A stretch of DNA of 64,000 bases from a virus (IMGVR_UViG_3300035523_000117:1-64000), one strand, 5' to 3'. Counted from the stretch's first letter, positions 34,345-43,358 are shown. A program made the numbers and translations. The notes: generated by a model from the sequence alone, not told the origin.

Positions 34345-34671
34345 GTGACCCACGAACTGGATTCCAAGGTTGTCGAGGAGCTGAAGGCCAAGCACGGCGA
34401 CGTCTACATCCTCACCGCCGACGAGGCGGGCGTGCAGGTCGTCTGCAAGCGCCCGAGCCGGCCCATCTACCGGAGGTTCCGCGACCAGCGCTCGGATCCG
34501 AACAAGCGGTCGATGGCGTTCGAGGACCTGTTCCTCTCGTGCCTCGTCCACCCGGCGCCCAAGGAGTTCGACCGCGTCCTCGACGAGATGCCCGCGCTCG
34601 CGGACACGTTCGGCGTCGCCCTCTGGGACAAGGTCACCGGCGCGGAGGACGCCTCGGTAAAAAAAGCGTAG
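34345..34671 (+). CDS. Tail assembly chaperone, short form
   Basis: A 108-residue protein ending in EDASVKKA at the TAG after a run of seven A. It precedes the tape measure gene and has the length and position of the gpE/gp41-type chaperone. Its last codons are GTA AAA AAA GCG TAG, forming an A AAA AAA slippery heptamer, so part of the ribosomes should shift -1 into the extension. Confidence 0.75.
   Translation: MTHELDSKVVEELKAKHGDVYILTADEAGVQVVCKRPSRPIYRRFRDQRSDPNKRSMAFEDLFLSCLVHPAPKEFDRVLDEMPALADTFGVALWDKVTGAEDASVKKA
34659..34665 (+). promoter_or_regulatory. A AAA AAA slippery heptamer for -1 frameshifting
   Basis: Seven A directly before GCG TAG, in the correct phase for tandem slippage of two lysine tRNAs. 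This is the classic arrangement of phage tail chaperone pairs and is of the opposite sense to the +1 breaks elsewhere in the phage. Confidence 0.7.
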
Positions 34672-34817
34672 AGCGGGCGCGTGCCGACCTTGAGTACGCC
34701 GCCGACTGCCTGACCGATTTCGTGCGCGGCTTCGAGACGGAGCGCTCGGAAACTGGGGCGCTGCTCGTGGCGGAGTTCATGCTGCTGGTATCAGCGTTTC
34801 TTCGCCCGAAGACATGA
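34665..34817 (+). CDS. Tail assembly chaperone, -1 frameshift extension
   Basis: After a -1 shift on the A run the product continues SVERARADLEYAADCLTDFV and GALLVAEFMLLVSAFLRPKT for 50 residues. No independent start or RBS is seen. The fusion product (about 157 residues) would correspond to the minor E+E' or G-T chaperone form. Confidence 0.7.
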   Translation, partial: SVERARADLEYAADCLTDFVRGFETERSETGALLVAEFMLLVSAFLRPKT

Positions 34818-34819
34818 CG

Positions 34820-35425
34820 CTACCAGCCACCATCGATCCGCTCGACGCAGTAGCCGAGGAGACAATCCTGCTGCGCTCCGCACCCAGCGTCGCCACACGC
34901 GACCGCGGCCGACTTGCAGGGAGGAAAATCATCGGTGCCTGATACGCCGCCCGCTCGGCAGGCAGGAGCGAAGCAACGGTCACTCGCCTCGCAGCTTTCT
35001 TTCAGGCTGAGCGGTCGGGTCGGTACGCAATACTCCTTAACGCACTCGGTACCGACCGAGCAGGCCTCTGATGGGGTGCAGCGGCGACAGAGAGAAGATG
35101 GCAAGCAGGTTCCACCGCTGCATCTAACTTCTGCCTGGCCGACAGCGCCACACGCCCCGACGCTGCCGCACGCCTCGATTTGCGCGCAGTCGGAGTCCTG
35201 CACGCAGGCTGCGGCAACGCAGAGGGTCTCAAGGTCACAAGGAACGACCTCAGAGGACAAACCGTTGTGGAACCAGCCGTCGCAGTACGCGCTCTCCGAA
35301 CGAAGGCACATCCCTCCATCGAGGACGCTGCGGCTGACGACGGGACCATCAGGGGAGCAGCACGGCACGCACGCGGGTAGCGCGCACAGGATGACGGCAG
35401 CGTAGTTCCGGAACCTGGCCCCCAT
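34820..35425 (-). CDS. Phage-borne Cys-rich lipoprotein 4 (moron, opposite strand)
   Basis: A 201-residue minus-strand lipoprotein starting at ATG 35,425: RFRNYAAVILCALPACVPCC includes the lipobox. The mature protein is rich in paired Cys (ACVQDSDCAQIEACGSVGAC, CRRCTPSEACSVGTECVKEY), a form common in myxobacterial secreted proteins. It interrupts the tail operon between the chaperone and tape measure genes, converging on the chaperone 2 bases from its stop. Base composition is less GC-rich than in its neighbours, so it is a late arrival in the phage. Confidence 0.7.
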   Translation of the reverse strand: MGARFRNYAAVILCALPACVPCCSPDGPVVSRSVLDGGMCLRSESAYCDGWFHNGLSSEVVPCDLETLCVAAACVQDSDCAQIEACGSVGACGAVGQAEVRCSGGTCLPSSLCRRCTPSEACSVGTECVKEYCVPTRPLSLKESCEASDRCFAPACRAGGVSGTDDFPPCKSAAVACGDAGCGAQQDCLLGYCVERIDGGW

Positions 35426-35465
35426 AGGCGAAGTATACGCTCCGTGAACTTGGGGCATCGTCTTC

Positions 35466-37346
35466 ATGTCCACCAAGAAGCTCGAGTGGCTCTTTGGCCT
35501 CGACGACAAGATGTCCGGGCCGGCGTCGGTCGCGGAGAAGAAGCTCGAGCTGCTCGAGCGGCGCATCAAGTCCGTGGCCAAGGCCGAGGCGGAGATGTCC
35601 GGCCCGAAGAAGGAGCGCCTGACCTTCGCCCGCCTCAACCTCGAGATCCAGCGGGACCAGCTTCGCAGCGCGGGCAAGCACGACGGCGAGCCGGAGGGCT
35701 TCCGCTCCCACGCGATGGTGAGAAGGTGAAAGGCCCTGGTCGACGGAACAAAGAAGCTCGTCGCAGGAGCGACGTCCTGGGTGGGGCTCCTCGACCGTGG
35801 CCTGGGCATCGTCGAGAAGGTGGCCGGCGCAGCGATCGCCATCGGCGAGGCCTTCTTCCACGTCGCCGCGCAAGTCGGGCACCTCATCTACCGGTTCGGC
35901 GAGCTCGGCGTGGAGGCGGCCGCGGCCAAGGAGAACGCCGTCCTCACCTTCAAGGCGCTCCTCGGGAGCGCCGAGGCTGCGGAGGCGATGGTGGACGCCC
36001 TCGAACGCCTCTCCTACGTGTCGCCGTTCACCTCGGATTCAAGAGGTGGGGCTCGGGCGAAAGCTCATCGCCGGAGGCTTCGGCGCAGAGCAAGTGCCCA
36101 CCCTCCTGCGCGCCCTCGGCGACGCTGCAGCTGCCACCGGCGCTGGCTTCGAGAAGGCCGACGAGGCGGTGGGCGCCCTGAGGCGCATCCGTGCGGAGGG
36201 TTCCCTCAGCACCAAGACGCTTCGCGCGCTCAGCGCCGCGGGCGTGCCAACGGGCGCGGTCTACGAGCGGCTGGGCGAAGTCTTCGGCGTCACCGCGCAG
36301 CAGGCGCGCGAGCTCGTGAAGGCGGGCAAGGTCGACTCGTCCAACGCGCTCTTCGCGATCGTCGGCGCTGTGAAGGACAAGCGGTCAGGAGGAGCGCTGG
36401 GCGACGCGGCGCAGCGGTACGCGACCGAGACGCTCTCGGGCCTCAAGAAGAGCATCGCGGACAAGAAGGAGGAGCTGTTCGCCGACATCTTCAAGTCGGT
36501 GGGCTTCGGGTCGTTCAAGAGCTTCCTGAAGAACGTCAGCGAGGCGCTCGACCCCGAGAACCCCATCGGCAAGCGCATCCGCGAGCGCGTGACGAGCACC
36601 TTCAACCGCATCTTCACCGCCCTTTTCGGCCCGCTCACTGGCGACCAGGGGCTGGAGCGCATCGAGAAGGTCGTCAACAAGGTGCTCTTCGCCATCGACG
36701 CGCTGGTGGCGGCCGGGGCGGGTCCTCTGGAACGTGTTCGAGGGCTTCAGCACCGGGGTCCTTCGCGCCTTCGGGCTCGACGTCGACCGCCTCCTCGGCG
36801 CCGACGGCGCGCTCGACCCAGCGAACATCGAGGCGATCGTCGGCGCCGCGCACGACCTGGGCGAACAGTTCGGCTACATCGCCACCAAGGTCGAGCTTGC
36901 GATGGACTGGGTCCTTGGCTTTTCGCGGGCAATCGACGGTGCGATGGACGTCGGTGGTGCCCTCGGGAAGCTCGTGGGATGGGGAAGCCGGATGGTGGGG
37001 CTACCAAGCGAGGACGAGGACGACGCCCTCCGGATGCGGACCTACAAGGACTGGAAGCTCTACCAGGCGCGGACAGGCGAGCAGATCCCGCTCGGCGACT
37101 TCATCCCACGGCTTCGCGAGCGGGAAGATCCGGATGCCAGTGCCGCAGCCGGCTGTGAGAGCCCAGGACCTGGCCAAAGGAACGCGCGCTCGGGTCTTCA
37201 GCCCCACGGTGGAGAACCACATCAACGTCCAGGGCAGCGGACCGGTGGACCCCGAGGCGATCGGCGAGGCCGCGGGCGACGCGACGCTGGACTCGCTCAG
37301 CACCTGGGAAGACACCTCGATGGCCATGGGCGCCACCGACGGGTAG
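35466..37346 (+). pseudogene. Tape measure protein with one stop and three +1 frameshifts
   Basis: It starts STKKLEWLFGLDDKMSGPAS, the normal opening of tape measure proteins, and continues through helical and glycine-rich segments (LIAGGFGAEQVPTLLRALGD, FKSFLKNVSEALDPENPIGK, VENHINVQGSGPVDPEAI). A TGA at 35,727-35,729 interrupts it after HAMVRR. It then needs an extra T removed at 36,039 (GAT-T-CAA), an extra G at 36,721 (GCG-G-GTC) and an extra C at 37,106 (ATC-C-CAC). The three insertions together restore the starting frame. The restored protein is about 625 residues. Tape measure length sets tail length. Confidence 0.75.
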
Positions 37347-37349
37347 CCA

Positions 37350-37931
37350 ATGACCTCGAAAGCGTGGGGAACGGCAGGCACCGACTCGACGCCGCAGCTC
37401 GGTGCCTGGGACATGGTCGACGTGGCCGGCGTGGCACTCCCCGGGCTCGCGAAGGTCAGCGGGCCCGGGGTCGAGCATGCGATCGACGTGAAGAAGTCCC
37501 CGGGGAAGAACGGTGCGACCATCACGGACCTCGGGCGCTCGCTGGGCCGGTTCACGATCACATTGGTCCTGTGGTCGGCCGCGCAGTGGGACGAGTTCAT
37601 TCAGCGGCGCGGGATGCTCCAGCCCCTTTCCCGCGCCGGGCAGCTCCAGGCGCTGAAGGTGCGGCACCCCGCGATCAACGCGCTCGGCATCGACAGCCTC
37701 TATTTCACCCGCGTCGGCGTACCGCACCCCGGGAGCGCCGTCGGCACCTACGAGGTTGAGCTCGAGTGCCTCGAGTTCCGACTCCCGCAGCAGACGAGCG
37801 CGGGCGGGGCGCAGACGCCGAAGAGGGACTTCACCACCCTCGACTCGAAGGCGCCCAACTTCGCGACCTCGGACGGGCGCCAGGTCCGAGTGAAGGCCAC
37901 CGCCCCGAGCAACACCAACAAGGGTCCCTGA
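37350..37931 (+). CDS. Phage tail/baseplate-associated protein
   Basis: A 193-residue protein whose core (GLAKVSGPGVEHAIDVKKSP, GRSLGRFTITLVLWSAAQWD) has the beta-rich look of LysM-less baseplate hub adaptor or circularisation-type tail proteins. It follows the tape measure by 3 bases. It was not assigned to a family. Confidence 0.55.
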   Translation: MTSKAWGTAGTDSTPQLGAWDMVDVAGVALPGLAKVSGPGVEHAIDVKKSPGKNGATITDLGRSLGRFTITLVLWSAAQWDEFIQRRGMLQPLSRAGQLQALKVRHPAINALGIDSLYFTRVGVPHPGSAVGTYEVELECLEFRLPQQTSAGGAQTPKRDFTTLDSKAPNFATSDGRQVRVKATAPSNTNKGP

Positions 37932-37938
37932 GCCAGCC

Positions 37939-39122
37939 ATGTCGCTCGTCACCGTGAACGGCACGCCCTGCGTGCGCGCCACCATCCGCATCCCGCGCCT
38001 CGGCGTATGGATTGCGGACCTCGCCGTGGATGTGGCGAAGACCATCTCCGGGCCCGTGACCGTCTCGGTCTGCGACGGGGCGCTGGAGTTGAAGGGCCGG
38101 GCGGCGCGCACGGGCGTCTTCAAGGACACGGCGGTCCTGCGCGTGCTCGGCGGTGCGGGAGGCCTGGCCTCCGAGGTGCCGGCCAAGTTCTACCGGCGCT
38201 GCCCGGCGAAGGTGCCGCTGCAGGACATCCTGCAGGCTGCCGGCGAGAAGCTCTCCACCCAGGCCGACCAGAGCCTGCTCAACCAGCAGCTCGTCGCGTG
38301 GACCCTGCTCAGGCAGAAGGCGGGCGAGGCACTGCGGACGCTCGCCGACGAGCTGGGCGCGGTGTGGCGGGTGCTGCCGGACGGGTACGATCTGGCTCGG
38401 CCAGGAGAGCTGGCCGGCGGCCCACATGCCGGACGTCGACCTGCTCTCGGAGGACCCGCGCGCGCACACCGCGGTCATCGGCACCGACTCGCCGACGCTC
38501 CTGCCCGGCACGATGTTCCTCGGCCGTCGCGTCTCGATGGTCGAGCACCAGGTGCAGCCCGAGAGCGTCCGCACGATGGTGTGGTTCGAGGGGGAGAGCG
38601 GCACCGGCGAGGGCGATCGCCTCACGCGGGCGGTCGGCGCGATAGTCCGCCACCTCACCGCGCACCTCGACTACTTCGCGCTCTACCCCGCGAAGCTCGT
38701 GAGCCAGAACTCGGACGGGACGCTCGAGCTGAAACCCGACGACAGCCGGCTGCCCGGGCTGTCGAAGGTTCCCATCCGGTACGGCATCCCGGGCGTGACC
38801 GTGAAGGTCGCCTCGGGGGGCGCGGGTGCTGCTGGGCTTCGAGGGCGGCGATCCCCAGGTGCCAGTCGCGACGCTCTGGGAGAAAGGCTCGGTCACGGAG
38901 ATGACGATCGATGCCTCGACGGACATCAAGGTGAACGGCGGGAGCAAGGCCGTCGCACGCAAGGGCGACTCGGTCCACGCGGGCTTCCTCTCCGGGAAGG
39001 CCGAGAAGATTCCGGTCGTCTTCACGTACACCCCCTACGACCCCAACAGTCCTCCCGATCCCACAGCCACCCCGTTGAGCGGTGGGCAGATCACCTCGGG
39101 GGCAGAGAAGTTCCATGCGTGA
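37939..39122 (+). pseudogene. Baseplate hub/spike-like tail protein with two +1 frameshifts
   Basis: The first frame (SLVTVNGTPCVRATIRIPRL to RVLPDGY) resembles the start of gpD-like hub proteins. An extra G at 38,389 (TAC-G-ATC) shifts it; the next frame runs IWLGQESWPAAHMPDVDLLS to GIPGVTVKVASG. A second extra G in a run of six at 38,815-38,820 shifts it to ARVLLGFEGGDPQVPVATLW, which has the strand pattern of the gpV-like spike OB domain. The whole, about 394 residues, looks like a hub-spike fusion at the tail tip. Confidence 0.7.
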
Positions 39123-39492
39123 CCCTCCAGACTTCGGGACCGACGTCTCGACGTTCCCCGATCTCGATGACGCCTTCGCGCCGCTCAGCGGCATCGTGGT
39201 GCTCGCACAGTCGGTCGCGCGCTCGCTCGAGGACGCAGGCCGCGGCGTCGACCTCCGCCAGTGGCTCAACGAGAGCCTCGAGGACGCCGACGTCTTCCAT
39301 CTGCAGCAGACGATCGAGGCGCAGTGCCTCGCCGATGAGCGGGTCCAGGGCGTGTCGGTTTCGGTGATGCAGCCCTCGCTCTACGAGCTGCGCATCGCCA
39401 TCGACGTCGAGCCTGCCCAGCAGGGCCCCTTCCGTCTGGTCCTGAAGGTCACCTCCCTCACCGTCGAAGTGCTCTCACTCGAGGCCGCATGA
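39115..39492 (+). CDS. Mu gp46-like baseplate wedge protein
   Basis: A 125-residue protein (RQWLNESLEDADVFHLQQTI, VMQPSLYELRIAIDVEPAQQ) in the position of gp46/gpW-type wedge proteins, between hub and baseplate J. It overlaps both neighbours (8 bases before, 4 after), so it is translated with them. Confidence 0.6.
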   Translation: MRDPPDFGTDVSTFPDLDDAFAPLSGIVVLAQSVARSLEDAGRGVDLRQWLNESLEDADVFHLQQTIEAQCLADERVQGVSVSVMQPSLYELRIAIDVEPAQQGPFRLVLKVTSLTVEVLSLEAA

Positions 39493-41202
39493 CCGTCTCG
39501 CTCTCCCAACTCCTTGTTGCCCGCTCTCCGGACGCGCTCCTGGCGCAGCTGGTCCAGGCGCTCAAGGGCGTCGGATTCGTGCGCCAGACAGGCACGGGCA
39601 CCGGACGGGTGGAGGCCACGGGAGTGGCGCAGGGCAACTTCGCGGTCGTCGTCGAGATCACTGCCACTGGTGAGCCCGGGAGCGCGCAGTACCGAGTTAG
39701 CCTCAACGGCGGCGCGCTCTGGTCGGCCCCAGCTCCGGTGCCGGCAGCGCCGGTCGGGCTGCAGGGCACAGGAGTGACCATCGCGTTCGTCGCCGGACCC
39801 GCCGGCGCGGGCGCCAGCTTCGTCGCGCTCGACCGGTTCGCCTTCTACGTCGCCACTCCGACCTTCGGGCAGACTGCGTGGCAGCCGTTCTCGTGGCAGC
39901 GCCGCATCCTCGAGCTGGAGGCTGAGGCAGGCGGCGACGTCGACGCATTGGTCTCGGGCATCGCTGCCGGGGGCTACCTCGACGAGGCATCCGCGGCGTG
40001 GCTCGACCTCTACTGCGACAACGTCTACGACGAGCGGCGCCACGAGGCTATCCAGGCGAAGGGCCTCTGCGTTCTCACTGACGCAGGGAACGGCGGCCCC
40101 TACTCCATCGCGGCGGGCCAGCTCTGGGTGGCGACCGGCGATGGCACGCTTCGGTTCGTGAACACCAACGCAGGCTCGCTACCCGAGGGCGGGTCCCTTG
40201 CGCTGGAGTTCGCCGCCGAGTCGCCGGGCGCAGCCTTCAACGTCGGCAACGGCGCCATCGCGCAACTCATCACGCCGTTGCCTGGGGTCACGGTCGCAAA
40301 CCCCTCGCGCGTGGGCGGCGTGGTCCCGAGCCGCACAGGCGCGCCGAGGGTGGTGGCGTTCGCGTCGGGCTCGCTCCAGGGCGACTACCGGGTGCGCCTC
40401 GAGGTGACGACCAGCGGCGACCTGGGCGTGGCCGTGTTCCGGTACTCGCTCGACGGCGGGGCGAAGTGGACCGCCAGCGCGCAGCTCGTCCCTGCGAGCG
40501 GGCAGTATGTCCTCGGCACCACCGGGCTCTCGCTCAACTTCGCGGCGGGGGCCTACAAGGCGGGCGACCTCTACGACTTCGAGGCGACCGTCTCGTGGCT
40601 CTCCCAGGCGGGAGTTGACCGGGAGACCGACGAAGCGCTCCGGGTTGCGCTGCCGAAAGAAGTGGGCGAGCCTCGCCATCGGGCGCACCAACGCGGGCTT
40701 CGAGTACTGGGCGCTCGAGGCGAGCGACCAGGTCACGCGGGCCTTCGCGCGGCAGAGCGCCACGGTGCCGGGTCTGGTCGAACTCTTCCTCGCAGGGGCG
40801 AGCGGGGGCGTCTCCGCAGCCATCGTCGCAGTGGTCGACGCCTACGTGCAGCCCCGAGTTCCGCTCACGACCTCGTGCAAGACGGCGGCGGCGAGGACGG
40901 TGACCGTGAGCGTCGCAGGGACGGTCTTCGTGCGCTCCGGGCTCCGGACGCAGGCCCAGGCGGCGGCGGAGGCGGCACTGGTCGAGTACATCGCCGCCGT
41001 GCCCATCGGCGGGGAGAAGGTCGGCAGCGCGGGCGTCGTGTCCCGCGAGGTTCTGGCGGCCTGCATCGCGCGGGGTTCGCCAGCCCACCGGGTCGATGGC
41101 GTGGTCGACCTCTCGCTGACGACCCCTGCGGCCGACATGGCGCTCGGCGCGACCGAAGTCCCCATCCTCGACGTGAGCAACCTCACCTGGACCGAGGTGT
41201 GA
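39489..41202 (+). pseudogene. Baseplate J-like protein, +1 frameshifted
   Basis: The baseplate J pattern is DEASAAWLDLYCDNVYDERR, then DRETDEALR, and after the break RCRKKWASLAIGRTNAGFEY and VPLTTSCKTAAARTVTVSVA. An extra G at 40,644 (CGG-G-TTG) separates the halves. Residues about 35-122 and 280-372 are the same SLDGG beta module that is inserted in the sheath. Restored length is about 570 residues. It would anchor the contractile sheath. Confidence 0.8.
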
Positions 41203-41205
41203 CGG

Positions 41206-41907
41206 ATGCTCTACCGAGAGTTCATCCCCCGTGAGCTCGCGCCGGGCTGGTTGCAGACGCCCAAGAACGCCGCCTGGCTCCGGGCCTCCGGCGACCTCAA
41301 GGACTCGCTGGCCGAGCGGTGCAAGGACGCGGTGAGGGTGCGCTTCGCTCGGCTCGCGCCGCGCGACGGCCTGGACCAACTCGGCGGCGAGCGACAGATC
41401 GAGCGCGGCCCTTCCGAGACCAACGCCGCCTACGCGGAGCGCGTAGTCGACGCCTGGGGCCTCTGGCGCTGGGCTGGCACCGCCCAGGGGGTGCTGCTCG
41501 CGCTGCGGGACGTCGGCTACGCAGAGGCGCTCGTCGAGATCGTCAACGGCAACCAGTACGGGCTGGACTCTCGGGGCGCTCTCGCCATCGAGGGCCTGCC
41601 GAAGGGGAGCTGGTCGTGCGACGCGACGCCGGACTTCTGGTCCAAGTTCGCGATCGTGTTCCCGCGGAACCCTTGGGGCAAACATCGAGTCGGCAAGCGG
41701 CTGGAGTGGGTGAGGCCTGGGAACGACGACCCGCGCGTCGAGCAGGTTCGCCGGCTGGTCCGTCGCTGGAAGAGCGCCCACTCCACCTGCTCGGACATCG
41801 CGGTGATCAACGAGGGCCGCACCTGGGACTACCCGCACCGCCACCGAACCTGGGACAACCAGGGCGGGACGTGGAGCGGCAACGACGTGATGCACTACGC
41901 GCCGTGA
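41206..41907 (+). CDS. Mu gp48-like tail protein (gpI-type)
   Basis: A 233-residue protein beginning LYREFIPRELAPGWLQTPKN. The sequence LAERCKDAVRVRFARLAPRD and AYAERVVDAWGLWRWAGTAQ fits the gpI/gp48 baseplate family. It links the baseplate to the tail fibres and directly precedes the fibre gene. Confidence 0.65.
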   Translation: MLYREFIPRELAPGWLQTPKNAAWLRASGDLKDSLAERCKDAVRVRFARLAPRDGLDQLGGERQIERGPSETNAAYAERVVDAWGLWRWAGTAQGVLLALRDVGYAEALVEIVNGNQYGLDSRGALAIEGLPKGSWSCDATPDFWSKFAIVFPRNPWGKHRVGKRLEWVRPGNDDPRVEQVRRLVRRWKSAHSTCSDIAVINEGRTWDYPHRHRTWDNQGGTWSGNDVMHYAP

Positions 41908-41916
41908 GACGCGCCT

Positions 41917-42906
41917 ATGCCATCCAGCTACCGGGGCGACCCAGCCCACGTCAGACAAGGCCAGCGGCCGGTCATCGCGTGCCCGGTGGGCACCGATGCG
42001 CCCAACGCCGCGAGCGTCAACAAGCCGCTGCAGGCGCTCGCCGACTTCGTGGCGTACCTGCAGCAGTTCGCGGCGACCTCGGGCACCCAGCAGCCCAACG
42101 GCGAGACGCTCGTCGTCAATGGCAACCCTGCGCTCGGGACCTACAAGACCCTCGCTGCGGGCGCGCGCACCTGCCTCTGGGAGACCATCGTCACGGTCGG
42201 CGCGAGCAAGGTCACTGCGCGCATCTACCTGACGGCCAGCGGGACCATCGAGTTCGTCCACAACTGCGCCTGGGACGGTGGGGCGGCGCGCTGGAAGGCG
42301 GACCCCACCAACACCGAGCCGACCTTCTTCAAGACGGTGGTCGCCGGCAACGGTGGGCCGGCCCTCTTCGCGGCGGCGAACAACGCGAACGGCTGGGCCG
42401 ACACCGCGTGGGCCATCGTCGCGAGACTGAGCGGCGGGGTTGGGGGCGTTGCCCTCACGGATGGCGTCCTGGCGCTGGTGGGCACCACCGCGAATGTCGA
42501 CGGCTCCAACCCGCCGGCGGGCACGGCGGTCGCCAACAAGGTCTGCGCCAAGAACACGTGCAAGGCCTGGGGCACCCTGTCGCTCGGCTACACGGGGATG
42601 AAGCTGGAGGAGGGCTTCAACGCGGCCTCGCTGACCCGGGTGAACCTCGGCAAGGACTTCAACAACAACGACATCTGGGCGGCCCGCATCACCTTCGCAG
42701 CGCCGATGCAGAGCGCGACGTACTCCGTCAGCCTGGCCATCCGCGACACCTCGCGGCCGGACCTGCTCCACGTGCCCTGCCTCTACGCGAAGACCGCCGG
42801 CTCCTTCGATTTCGTCCTGCGCCAGCAGGGCAGCAACCACTTCGACGACCCGGGCTCCTTGGCGGTCGGTGTCGACTTCCAGGTCTTCGGCCGCCAGGAC
42901 ACCTGA
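41917..42906 (+). CDS. Probable tail fibre or receptor-binding protein
   Basis: A 329-residue beta-rich protein in the fibre position. It starts with a short helical head (KPLQALADFVAYLQQFAATS) and continues with Gly/Ala/Asn-rich strands (EFVHNCAWDGGAARWKAD, VDGSNPPAGTAVANKVCAKN). No enzymatic motif is seen. It is compact for a fibre and is intact. Confidence 0.6.
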   Translation: MPSSYRGDPAHVRQGQRPVIACPVGTDAPNAASVNKPLQALADFVAYLQQFAATSGTQQPNGETLVVNGNPALGTYKTLAAGARTCLWETIVTVGASKVTARIYLTASGTIEFVHNCAWDGGAARWKADPTNTEPTFFKTVVAGNGGPALFAAANNANGWADTAWAIVARLSGGVGGVALTDGVLALVGTTANVDGSNPPAGTAVANKVCAKNTCKAWGTLSLGYTGMKLEEGFNAASLTRVNLGKDFNNNDIWAARITFAAPMQSATYSVSLAIRDTSRPDLLHVPCLYAKTAGSFDFVLRQQGSNHFDDPGSLAVGVDFQVFGRQDT

Positions 42907-42972
42907 TCCTCCACGGCGGGCGGACCCGCGCCATCGCTCTTCCTCCAGATGGAGGCAAGTCCGGGTCGCCCT

Positions 42973-43075
42973 CAAGTGGTCGAATTTAAAGACGAAACCG
43001 ACTTGATGCTCAGGCCGCGTAGAGCGTGCATGTGCCCAAGGCGGGGTTGCGAATGCCGCCGAAACGCAGAGCCAA
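42973..43075 (+). repeat. 103-bp direct repeat, copy 1
   Basis: About three quarters identical to 44,121-44,222, with TGGTCGAATTTA near its start and a 21-base exact match at its end. It lies in front of the small gene at 43,089, as copy 2 lies before the gene at 44,250. It is probably a promoter or leader. Confidence 0.65.
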
Positions 43076-43088
43076 ACCGGAGGCAACG

Positions 43089-43358
43089 ATGGCTGCGAAG
43101 AAGAAGGCTGCAACGGTGGTCGAGAGGGCAGAGGCGGTGCTCGGCAAGAGCGTGTACGGGAGCCAGCAGCCGATGCTGGTGGTCGCGACGAGGACGACCG
43201 AGATCGCCTGCCCGATGAGGCACAACCGAGCGATCGGGCTGCGCGCGGCGGCCGAGGTGGAGCTGGCACTGGCGGCCGTCGCCGACAAGGGCTGGCTGGT
43301 CAACGACCCGGTCTGGGGTGACGAGCAGCGGCTGCCCGCCGGCTGGCGCACCACCTAA
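43089..43358 (+). CDS. Unknown small phage protein, probably cut by a stop
   Basis: ATG 43,089 follows CCGGAGGC. The 89-residue protein ends GDEQRLPAGWRTT at a TAA (43,356-43,358). The same frame then continues LIKLEGCQGANPEVAMDALA and KVAGMLAKGALR to a TGA that overlaps the next start by 4 bases. The sense after the stop suggests a once longer protein of about 121 residues. Its function is unknown. Confidence 0.5.
   Translation: MAAKKKAATVVERAEAVLGKSVYGSQQPMLVVATRTTEIACPMRHNRAIGLRAAAEVELALAAVADKGWLVNDPVWGDEQRLPAGWRTT

Noticed and set aside
18105-40644. A single shared +1 slippery signal at the insertion sites
   Set aside because: The flanking codons differ at every site and no common stimulatory stem or stop codon follows. 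This argues against a simple programmed shift.
42973-43010. A tRNA T-arm like stretch (GGTCGAATTT)
   Set aside because: No acceptor stem or anticodon arm pairs around it. No tRNA was found anywhere in the window.
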